Source: Spirochaetota bacterium | GTDB lineage: Bacteria > Spirochaetota > B62-G9 > DRHN01 | DNA: 7,564 nt | Direction of reading: 5' to 3' | Assembly: GCA_023136305.1 (NCBI GenBank) | Contig: JAGLSF010000094.1 | Span: forward strand, 1-7,564 | Shown: positions 1 through 5,211 of the stretch, piece after piece | Layout: every line of letters starts with the position of its first letter | Numbering within the stretch: position 1 is the first letter of the stretch | Made by a program: the position numbers and the translations under genes | The notes under the pieces: generated by a model | The model's database searches: none | What the model was told of the DNA's origin: nothing | Seen by the model: only the letters and a program-made list of their open reading frames with translations

Positions 1-321
1 AAGCCGAAAGAGGGTGACGGTAACCGCCGCCAGTGCTCCCAGATAGAGTTGGCCTTCTGCTCCGATGTTGAACATTCCACCCCTGAAACCGATTGCGAAG
101 GTAAGCGCTGTGAGGATGAGGGGAACGGCGTTTGCAAGCGATTCTGAAATGCTATAGAGATCGCCAAATGCGCCGCTGAAGAGAGCGCCAAAGGCAGTGA
201 CTGGACTGTACCCGTAGAGGAGTATGATGACCGCGCCAACCGCAAAACCGATGATTCCTGCAATGACCGTCTTTCTTAATTCTTCAGTTCTCCCCCAAAA
301 TACAGAACCCCTCCCTGCCAT
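1..321 (-). CDS. ABC transporter permease, Bmp-associated nucleoside/simple-sugar type (partial, C-terminus outside window)
   Basis: The first 107 codons of an inner-membrane permease read from the ATG at 321 to the window edge. After a short basic cytoplasmic N-terminus (WGRTEELRKTV, about residues 9-19) comes a first hydrophobic segment (about 19-37). Further on is the motif FRGGMFNIGAEGQLYLGA (about 80-97), which is diagnostic of the BPD_transp_2 permeases (RbsC/YufP/NupP-like) that work with Bmp/PnrA-type binding proteins. AAGGAG lies 8 bases before the start. The gene follows the binding-protein gene on the same strand after 82 bases, so it is very likely the membrane component of the same importer. 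The cognate ATPase and usual second permease are not in the window and would be expected further left. Substrate is inferred from the family only: purine nucleosides in characterised Bmp/PnrA systems. Confidence 0.9.
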   Translation of the reverse strand, partial: MAGRGSVFWGRTEELRKTVIAGIIGFAVGAVIILLYGYSPVTAFGALFSGAFGDLYSISESLANAVPLILTALTFAIGFRGGMFNIGAEGQLYLGALAAVTVTLFRL

Positions 322-355
322 TTAGGGTTCTCCTTTCCATGCTTTGAAAACGAAG

Positions 356-390
356 AGAGGGGGAGGATGGTTTCTCCACCTTCCCCCTCT
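356..390 (-). terminator. Stem-loop between binding-protein and permease genes; probable attenuator/partial terminator
   Basis: A 15-base arm at 356-370 pairs with 376-390 around a 5-base loop, with one A-C mismatch and one G-U pair. The stem is very G/C-rich at its base (AGAGGGGGA against TCCCCCTCT). On the minus strand it is followed by CTTCGTTTTC, an imperfect U-tract. It starts 14 bases after the stop codon of the binding-protein gene and ends before the permease RBS. This placement is typical of hairpins that keep binding-protein mRNA more abundant than transporter mRNA, by partial termination or by blocking 3' decay. Because a permease with a good RBS follows on the same strand, partial rather than complete termination is inferred. 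Confidence 0.6.
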
Positions 391-403
391 TAGACAACAG
401 CCG

Positions 404-1600
404 TCACTTGGTCAATGGATACCTTGCCCTTACTGCCTGCATCTCCTCAAGTGTGTTGGCTGTGGGGACACTGATCCGGCCGGACACGATAGCTCTCTCG
501 AGATCATCAAGAGCGTTCCAGATCGATCTGGGAATATCGGATCTCATTTCCGTCCAGTTTTTCTTGATTGTGCTCTTGTCCTTCCCTGTGATCTCTCCGA
601 CACCTATACCGAACTCCATGAAGGTATCGAGATCGCCGGCTTTACTCATTGCAACGCCTTTCGTTTTGAGTCCCATAACAACGATACCACCCTTGAAGTT
701 CCCATCGACAACTGCTTTCACCGCGTTGTAGCACCCGTTGTCAACCCGTTTCAGCATACTGGCGAGCACACGGTGGCCGTCGCCCATCCAGTCCTGGTTT
801 GCATCGACGCCGATCATGAAGGGCGGGCCTGCCTTTTTTCCCTTTCGATTGAGGTGCTCGGTAATGGCCTGGAGATCGCCGATTCCGAGGGGGCCTGCAA
901 CGTTGTACACAAGACCAGCCCCCTGTGCAAGCATCGCTTCAGTTGCTGCCTTGCCCTTTGCGATGTCACTAAACGTACCCGTGTAGGTGTAAAGGAGCCC
1001 GACATCGGCATCTCTACCCATAATCTCCTTGTACCTTTTATTCCCCCAATCGATACCGAACCGGAATCCTGCTTCGAAGTGGTACAGGACGGGGATCTCG
1101 ATACCCAGAACCGCACCAACATTGGGATACCCGTAATGTGCTGCCGTCATTGCGGCAAGCGCTCCCACAAGCGCAGAACCTTCGTTCTCATTGAAAACGA
1201 TGGACATGACATTCGGTAAGTCGACCACCATATCGATTATCATGAACTTCTGCTTTGGGAACTCCTTTGCGACCGTGGCCACTGCATCGGTAAGCAGGAA
1301 CCCGACCGCAATGATGAGATCGAATTGTCCCGATCTGGCCGCAGTTCGTACATTGGGAAGATAATCTGAGGCGGACGCGCTCTGTATCTCCACCATCTGC
1401 AATCCGAAATCTGCTGCCGCCTCGTCTGTGCCCTTGAAACCCATGTCATTGAAGGAAAGATCTCCTCTGCCTCCAACATCGAGTACCACGGCAACTTTCC
1501 CCTTTGGTGCCGCCTGAGTCATCCAGGGCATCGCCACAAAGCTAACCACCAGGATCGCGGCTGTAAAAACAGCAATCAAAAGCTTTGAGTTTGACTTCAT
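404..1600 (-). CDS. Bmp/PnrA-family periplasmic substrate-binding protein of an ABC importer (BmpA/TmpC-like)
   Basis: A 398-residue secreted binding protein. Residues 1-30 form a signal peptide (KSNSK, then a long hydrophobic core), with likely cleavage at TQA|AP. There is no lipobox Cys, so it should be soluble in the periplasm, unlike the lipoprotein TmpC/PnrA of Treponema. Family marks are DVGGRGDLSFNDMGFKG (41-57, ligand-loop D41, D47, N51), VFNENEGSALVGALAA (135-150), the glycine-rich stretch VGAVLGIEIP...FEAGFRFG (161-182), GVDANQDWMG (264-273) and the SMLKRVDNGCYNAV segment (281-294). Characterised relatives bind purine nucleosides, though some Bmp-like proteins take other ligands. 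The start is uncertain: AGGAGG at 1611-1616 lies 10 bases before the ATG at 1600 and only 4 before an in-frame ATG at 1606. A still longer reading to 1672 lacks an RBS and would bury the signal peptide. First gene of the operon with the permease. Confidence 0.93.
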   Translation of the reverse strand: MKSNSKLLIAVFTAAILVVSFVAMPWMTQAAPKGKVAVVLDVGGRGDLSFNDMGFKGTDEAAADFGLQMVEIQSASASDYLPNVRTAARSGQFDLIIAVGFLLTDAVATVAKEFPKQKFMIIDMVVDLPNVMSIVFNENEGSALVGALAAMTAAHYGYPNVGAVLGIEIPVLYHFEAGFRFGIDWGNKRYKEIMGRDADVGLLYTYTGTFSDIAKGKAATEAMLAQGAGLVYNVAGPLGIGDLQAITEHLNRKGKKAGPPFMIGVDANQDWMGDGHRVLASMLKRVDNGCYNAVKAVVDGNFKGGIVVMGLKTKGVAMSKAGDLDTFMEFGIGVGEITGKDKSTIKKNWTEMRSDIPRSIWNALDDLERAIVSGRISVPTANTLEEMQAVRARYPLTK

Positions 1601-1646
1601 AAACATTACCCCTCCTTTCGCTATACATTTTTTAAAGATACACAGC

Positions 1647-1661
1647 GCGGCTTTTAGCCGC
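1647..1661. repeat. Short GC-rich hairpin in bmp leader
   Basis: GCGGCT (1647-1652) and AGCCGC (1656-1661) form a perfect 6-bp stem with a 3-base loop, about 30 bases upstream of the bmp RBS in an otherwise A/T-rich stretch. On the minus strand the stem is followed by GCTGTGTATCTTT rather than a U-run, so termination is not supported. It could shape the leader RNA or sit between the elements of an alternative promoter (TTGCGG, 17 bases, TATCTT). Confidence 0.35.
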
Positions 1662-1711
1662 AAACCAAACATAAAAAAATAAACTAGCGCTGTGCTTTAT
1701 TAAAGATTTTC

Positions 1712-1758
1712 GTCCCACGGGGACTCCCGTTGGTCGCACCGCAGGAAATACCTGCGGT
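1712..1758. repeat. Clustered inverted repeats, REP-like element candidate
   Basis: There are two adjacent hairpins. ACCGCAGG (1738-1745) and CCTGCGGT (1751-1758) form a perfect 8-bp stem around AAATA. Beside it, GTCCC/GGGAC (1712-1716 and 1720-1724) and ACGGG/CCCGT (1717-1721 and 1726-1730) overlap and cannot both form. This compact GC-rich palindromic cluster in non-coding DNA, without a U-tract on either strand, resembles dispersed REP/MITE-like elements. Copy number cannot be judged from one window. The alternative is a structured 5' leader of the bmp mRNA with two mutually exclusive folds. Confidence 0.4.
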
Positions 1759-1802
1759 ACAAAAGTTACAGAAGAATAGCATACCATTGATCCTTTTCAT
1801 CT

Positions 1803-1820
1803 GGGATGAGTACTCATCCC
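1803..1820. promoter_or_regulatory. 18-bp perfect palindrome, candidate operator
   Basis: GGGATGAGTACTCATCCC is identical to its own reverse complement with no spacer. It lies roughly 25-40 bases downstream of the -10 element of the bmp promoter candidate at 1845-1850, a position where repressors of dimeric, two-fold symmetric type commonly bind. No regulator family is recognised for this sequence, and no regulator gene other than nikR is in the window. The alternative is a hairpin in the leader RNA. Confidence 0.4.
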
Positions 1821-1844
1821 TCCCCTATGTGTAGACCCACTTCC

Positions 1845-1874
1845 ACAATACACCATCTCTGTAATTTAAGTCAA
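1845..1874 (-). promoter_or_regulatory. Candidate sigma-70-type promoter for the bmp operon
   Basis: On the minus strand TTGACT (1874-1869) and TATTGT (1850-1845, preceded by TG) are separated by 18 bases. The -35 matches consensus at 5 of 6 positions and the -10 at 4 of 6. Transcription would start near 1838, giving a leader of about 240 bases that includes the palindrome and the hairpin cluster. A weaker alternative (TTGCGG, 17 bases, TATCTT at 1640-1635) would give a short leader of about 20-30 bases. Confidence 0.4.
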
Positions 1875-1943
1875 CCATATTGTGTTGCTTGTAAGATGGG
1901 TAAGTGTACCCACTTGTGAACCGGTAGAGAGACCTGTGCGTGC

Positions 1944-4424
1944 TCACTCCCGTGCGATTCTGAAAGGCCACATTCTTAAGCCTCCCTCGAGAATGCTCAC
2001 TTTTTTAAAACCGTTCGCCCTGAGAATGAGGGAGGCTTGGTAGGCCTTTGCACCTGTATTGTCAACGAGAATAACACCGCGGTCTCGCGGGATCTCGTCG
2101 ATTCTCCTGCTCAGAGCCTCGAGCGGTATGGACTCGACCCCGGGAATCCTCTCCTCCTCATACTCCTGTGATGATCGGACGTCTATGCAGGTGCAGTTCT
2201 TCTTTGCATCAATGACTGACTGCGCATCAACAGCAGAAATTCCCTGGAAAAGAGCATCGAGCTTGTTCTCCATGACATGTGCAGCAACGATGATGTTGTC
2301 CATTGCCTGTGAATAGGCGGGTGCGTATCCAAGGTCAAGTGCAATTATGTCCTCAACCTCGCCACCCTGCGCTATAACCGTGGAGGCCACATCTATTCGT
2401 TTAGCCACTTCGCCCTTACCCACAATCTGCACACCCAGCAGCTTGCGTGACTTACGGTCTGCAATCATCTTGATGTTGATCATCGCAGCACCCGGAATGA
2501 AGATATCCCGGTCATAATCGGGCACATATACGGTAACAGGATCGAAACCACTTTCCATGGCCTGCCTCTCGTTCAACCCCGTTTTGGCGAAGTGATAATC
2601 GAACACCTTGATTATCGTCGTACCGGTCACGTGATGAAATTTCTGTCTCCTTCCGGCAGCGTTTGAACCTGCAATTCTACCCTGGCGGTTTGCTATTGAA
2701 CCCAGCGGCAGATAGAAGGGTTTTCCCCCCACGACATGAGATACTTCGGCGCAGTCGCCGGCAGCGTATATATTGGAGTCGCTTGTCTGCAGGTATTCAT
2801 TGACCGCAATCGCGCCGGTTTCTCCAATTTGCAGTCCTGCATCCTGTGCCAACAGCACGTTGGGCCGGAATCCCGTAGCCAGAATGACCACATCCGCAGG
2901 AAGCGTAAGATCAACGAACCTGACGGACTCGACCTTCTCCCTACCCTGTAATTCCTCGACGTTGTTGCCGACAATAACCCGTATCCCCTTCTTCTCCATA
3001 TACTTCCGCACCAGGGCCGCCATCTCCACGTCCAGGAAGGGGAGTATTTCCTTTTCCCTTTCAACAATGGTCACCCGGGCGCCCGAAACGGTCAGCGCCT
3101 CCGCTGTTTCAACCCCGATCTTTCCGCCGCCCACGATAACAATGTCCTTGGCAAGATCATTCGCAAGGGCACGTTTGATATTCTCTGAATCGGTAATACC
3201 GTGCAGAGCAAAGATGTTTTTCAGGTCTCGCCCAGGTATATCAGGAATAACGGGGTTGCTTCCGGTGGCTAGAATGAGCACATCGTAGGCCTCGATGAGC
3301 ACACGGTCGGTGAATACTTCACGGTACTCGATTACCCTGCGCTCGCGGTCTATTTTGGTGACGCGGGAGAGGTTCTTTATCTCAATACCCTTGACATTTC
3401 GAAAGAACTCGGTCGCGCTCTCGAGTCCCGAATAGGATTTGAAAAGCTCTCGCTGCCTCTTCAGCTGTCCAGAGATGTAATAGGGAAGCGCACACCCGGC
3501 ATAGGCAAGAAAATTTCCCTTCTCAAAAACCGTGATCTTTGCCTCCGAGTCGAGCCTCCTGGCCCTCGCAGCGGCCTTCGGTCCCGCTGCAACACCTCCA
3601 ATGACAACAATCTTTTTCCTGGAGGACCCCTCATCCTTTCCTGCAGTTTCAGGTTCCTTCACCTCGAGCAGGGGAAGATTGAAGGCCACTGTTGTACCTT
3701 CATGCTCCCTGCTTCGAAGGGTGATCGTGCCGCCACATATCTCGATGATCTGCTTCACAAGGGTCATACCGAATCCTGTTCCATGTTTATCGAATAGTCG
3801 TGCATTCGGCGCCCGGTAAAACTCCTCGAATATTCTGGCCTGCTCCTCCTCCGGTATACCGATACCCCGGTCCTCGACAGATGTTTCAATCAGGCCCTTC
3901 CCCTCATCAAAGGCAACTGATATCTTGACCATCCCGCCCTGTTGCGAGTATTTGACCGCGTTTTCCAGGAGATTGTACACAGCATGCTTCAATCCAACCC
4001 TGTGGCCGGAGGTGAGGAGTCTCTGATAGGGTATATCGGAAAGGAAGTTGATATTTTTGGCCTGAATCTTTTCCTTGAGCTCTAGGGTGGCCTGAGTACA
4101 GAGCTCCGCATAATCCACGTTTTCAAGCTCCACTTCACCTGCACGGAACCGCTCGAGCTCGAGAATGTCCATGATGAGCGCCTGCAGGTCCCTGCCTCCG
4201 TTTCTGATCGATTCCACGATTCTGAGCTGTTTGCTGTTGAGGGGACCCGCGTAGTTGCCCAGCAATGTATCGACACTGAAAAGGACCGTGGCAAGCGGCG
4301 ATTTCATCTGATGCGCACTTACCCGGAGATACTCGCTTCTGTCCTTGACGAGATGCTCGATTTCCCTCCTGTATCTCTCGATCTCATCCTGCAGTCCCCG
4401 CAGTTCTTCGTCCCTGTCAGCCAT
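1944..4424 (-). CDS. Histidine kinase fused to CoA-disulfide-reductase-like FAD oxidoreductase and degenerate rhodanese domain
   Basis: An 826-residue cytoplasmic protein with no signal peptide or membrane segment. Residues 1-30 are a charged coiled coil. HisKA follows, with the H-box AHQMKSPLATV (H38 phospho-acceptor; Gln follows the His in place of the usual acidic residue). The HATPase domain has the N-box NLLENAVKYS (151-160), DRGIGIP (185-191), IFEEFYR (198-204) and GTGFGM (215-220). A polar linker (255-269) leads to a complete class III flavoprotein disulfide reductase: FAD motif VVIGGVAAG (273-281), E301, redox motif YAGCALPYY with C311 at the CoA-disulfide reductase Cys position, LATGSNP (385-391), NAD(P) motif IVGGGKIGVE (430-439), FAD motif YAAGDCAE (553-560), then the dimerisation domain with YAPAYSQAMD (700-709). 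A rhodanese fold (731-826) ends the protein; at its active-site loop (LVDNTGAK, 786-793) D788 replaces the catalytic Cys. GAGGAG lies 6 bases before the ATG. It is 42 bases downstream of nikR. CoADR-rhodanese proteins are known (NADH-dependent CoA-disulfide/polysulfide reductases); a kinase fused in front is unusual. Redox sensing by the C-terminal part is inference. Confidence 0.93.
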   Translation of the reverse strand: MADRDEELRGLQDEIERYRREIEHLVKDRSEYLRVSAHQMKSPLATVLFSVDTLLGNYAGPLNSKQLRIVESIRNGGRDLQALIMDILELERFRAGEVELENVDYAELCTQATLELKEKIQAKNINFLSDIPYQRLLTSGHRVGLKHAVYNLLENAVKYSQQGGMVKISVAFDEGKGLIETSVEDRGIGIPEEEQARIFEEFYRAPNARLFDKHGTGFGMTLVKQIIEICGGTITLRSREHEGTTVAFNLPLLEVKEPETAGKDEGSSRKKIVVIGGVAAGPKAAARARRLDSEAKITVFEKGNFLAYAGCALPYYISGQLKRQRELFKSYSGLESATEFFRNVKGIEIKNLSRVTKIDRERRVIEYREVFTDRVLIEAYDVLILATGSNPVIPDIPGRDLKNIFALHGITDSENIKRALANDLAKDIVIVGGGKIGVETAEALTVSGARVTIVEREKEILPFLDVEMAALVRKYMEKKGIRVIVGNNVEELQGREKVESVRFVDLTLPADVVILATGFRPNVLLAQDAGLQIGETGAIAVNEYLQTSDSNIYAAGDCAEVSHVVGGKPFYLPLGSIANRQGRIAGSNAAGRRQKFHHVTGTTIIKVFDYHFAKTGLNERQAMESGFDPVTVYVPDYDRDIFIPGAAMINIKMIADRKSRKLLGVQIVGKGEVAKRIDVASTVIAQGGEVEDIIALDLGYAPAYSQAMDNIIVAAHVMENKLDALFQGISAVDAQSVIDAKKNCTCIDVRSSQEYEEERIPGVESIPLEALSRRIDEIPRDRGVILVDNTGAKAYQASLILRANGFKKVSILEGGLRMWPFRIARE

Positions 4425-4461
4425 GCATATCTCCTCTATTTTGATACATGAATTCCTTCCC

Positions 4462-4477
4462 CGCTGTCATGACAGCG
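4462..4477. repeat. 16-bp perfect palindrome spanning the nikR stop codon
   Basis: CGCTGTCATGACAGCG is its own reverse complement. On the minus-strand transcript it would form a 6-bp GC-rich stem with a CAUG loop, ending shortly before the RBS of the downstream fusion gene. It could tune expression between the two genes or bind a dimeric protein. It does not match the E. coli NikR operator halves (GTATGA/TCATAC), and no U-tract follows. Confidence 0.4.
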
Positions 4478-4877
4478 CAAGAGTAAAGAATGATGGGAGG
4501 GCCATGGACACACCCCTCTGCCCTCCTATACGATTGGCGAGATCACGCAAGGTCCTCTCCTCACCTCGCACAACAATTACCTCGAGACAATCCTCGTGTG
4601 TAATATGGACATGATTGGAAAAGAGTATGTACTCCTGATAGTGGTGCTGAATGTCGGTCAGTTCCTCGGAGAGATTGCGTATGTGATGATTGTATATAAT
4701 CGTTATCGTTCCCATGACCCTTCCCGTCTTTTCATCCTTCTCCAGGGAAAGTTTCTCCCTGATCAGGTCCCGTATCGCCTCGCTTCTGTTGTGGAAACCA
4801 TGCTTCGCAATGAAATGATCAAAGGACTCGAGAAGATTACTTTCCATAGAGACACCGAAACGGTTAAGACGGGACAT
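4467..4877 (-). CDS. nikR: Nickel-responsive transcriptional regulator NikR
   Basis: A 136-residue protein of normal NikR length. The N-terminal ribbon-helix-helix (about residues 3-45, RFGVSMESNLLESFD...NRSEAIRDLIREKL) binds DNA as a dimer, and the C-terminal ACT-like domain forms the tetramer and the nickel site. All four high-affinity square-planar ligands align with E. coli H76, H87, H89 and C95: the His after Q in DIQHHYQEY, both His of NHVHITHEDCLE, and its Cys. The AQRG-like segment appears as GGQRGV. I chose the ATG at 4877; AGGGAG at 4885-4890 lies 7 bases upstream. A GTG directly before it (4880) would add one residue but leaves only 4 bases. In known bacteria NikR represses nickel uptake, or activates or represses nickel-enzyme genes, when nickel is replete. 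First gene of a likely operon with the kinase-flavoprotein fusion; autoregulation is plausible, but no classical operator is seen. Confidence 0.96.
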   Translation of the reverse strand: MSRLNRFGVSMESNLLESFDHFIAKHGFHNRSEAIRDLIREKLSLEKDEKTGRVMGTITIIYNHHIRNLSEELTDIQHHYQEYILFSNHVHITHEDCLEVIVVRGEERTLRDLANRIGGQRGVSMALPSFFTLALS

Positions 4878-4903
4878 CACTTCACTCCCTGAAACTGGAC
4901 TGT

Positions 4904-4943
4904 CTATTTCAATCCTCTATCATACCCCACACTTTCGAAATAG
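4904..4943. promoter_or_regulatory. Inverted repeat upstream of nikR, weak operator candidate
   Basis: CTATTTC (4904-4910) and GAAATAG (4937-4943) are exact reverse complements separated by 26 bases, so the half-sites are 33 bases apart centre to centre, close to three helical turns. They lie 27-66 bases upstream of the nikR start. Between them is a TCATAC hexamer (4920-4925), identical to an E. coli NikR half-site, but no GTATGA partner occurs at the required spacing. Autoregulation by NikR through this site is speculative. Confidence 0.2.
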
Positions 4944-5043
4944 CAAGCGTGAACGGAACGTGCAATGCAGGCAAGTTTGGGCCGGGCCATGATGAGGGGG
5001 TAACTCTTCTGTTCATAAATCTATAATATCCCAAATATCCCTA

Positions 5044-5072
5044 TTGCAATTAAAAAGATATTTCTGTATACT
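5044..5072 (+). promoter_or_regulatory. Candidate sigma-70-type promoter for the CYTH gene
   Basis: TTGCAA (5044-5049) and TATACT (5067-5072, preceded by TG) are separated by exactly 17 bases in an A/T-rich stretch. The -10 matches consensus at 5 of 6 positions and the -35 at 4 of 6. Transcription would begin near 5079 and leave an untranslated leader of about 130 bases before the ATG at 5212. Confidence 0.5.
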
Positions 5073-5105
5073 ACCACCTGGAAGATTTCCTGATTATCCA
5101 GCAGG

Positions 5106-5126
5106 AACCGGTATTAACCGGGTATT
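5106..5126. repeat. Imperfect tandem repeat with internal hairpin in the CYTH leader
   Basis: AACCGGTATT (5106-5115) is followed immediately by AACCGGGTATT (5116-5126), which differs by one inserted G. CCGGT (5108-5112) and ACCGG (5117-5121) can also pair as a 5-bp stem with a 4-base loop. It could be a tandem protein-binding site or simple slippage; no known motif is recognised. Confidence 0.35.
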
Positions 5127-5211
5127 GGCTCCTCGACAGAGACCGCAATCCCCGTAACCCCATGTACTCGACCGGAGAGCCCATGAATTCAACCCCTAGG
5201 ACTTAAAAGCC

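Larger units (their letters stand above)
1601..1943. other. Gene-free leader region between the bmp gene and the kinase-flavoprotein gene
   Basis: About 340 bases with no credible coding frame. It holds the bmp RBS (1611-1618), a hairpin (1647-1661), a nested hairpin cluster (1712-1758), an 18-bp palindrome (1803-1820), a minus-strand promoter candidate (1845-1874) and a weak TGGGTA/TACCCA hairpin with a 4-base loop at 1897-1912. The last lies 31 bases after the stop of the kinase-flavoprotein gene. It has no U-tract, so I do not call it a terminator, and no clear rho-independent terminator for the nikR unit is visible. An 8-mer ACCCACTT occurs twice, at 1835-1842 and 1908-1915, flanking the promoter candidate. 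Confidence 0.6.
4878..5211. other. Divergent control region between nikR and the CYTH gene
   Basis: About 330 bases without a credible coding frame. It contains the nikR RBS, a long-spaced inverted repeat (4904-4943), an A/T-rich core around 5020-5070 with a good plus-strand promoter, and an imperfect tandem repeat at 5106-5126. A minus-strand promoter for nikR must lie here. The only candidate I see is weak: TTGCAA at 5049-5044 on the minus strand followed by TATTAT near 5028, 15 bases apart. TTGCAA is its own reverse complement, so the same hexamer may serve both directions. Confidence 0.55.

Noticed and set aside
344..1219. 291-codon plus-strand open frame opposite the bmp gene
   Set aside because: It is antisense to a well-supported Bmp-family gene, its product has no recognisable domain and unnatural composition, and it has no RBS. 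It is a shadow frame.
1607..1838. Purine riboswitch in the leader of the bmp operon
   Set aside because: The leader is long enough and the family handles nucleosides, but I could not find the conserved junction segments of a purine aptamer or a terminator/antiterminator pair.
4898..4925. E. coli-type NikR operator (GTATGA, 16 bases, TCATAC) upstream of nikR
   Set aside because: Only TCATAC at 4920-4925 is present; at the required position the sequence reads GACTGT. A single hexamer is not an operator.
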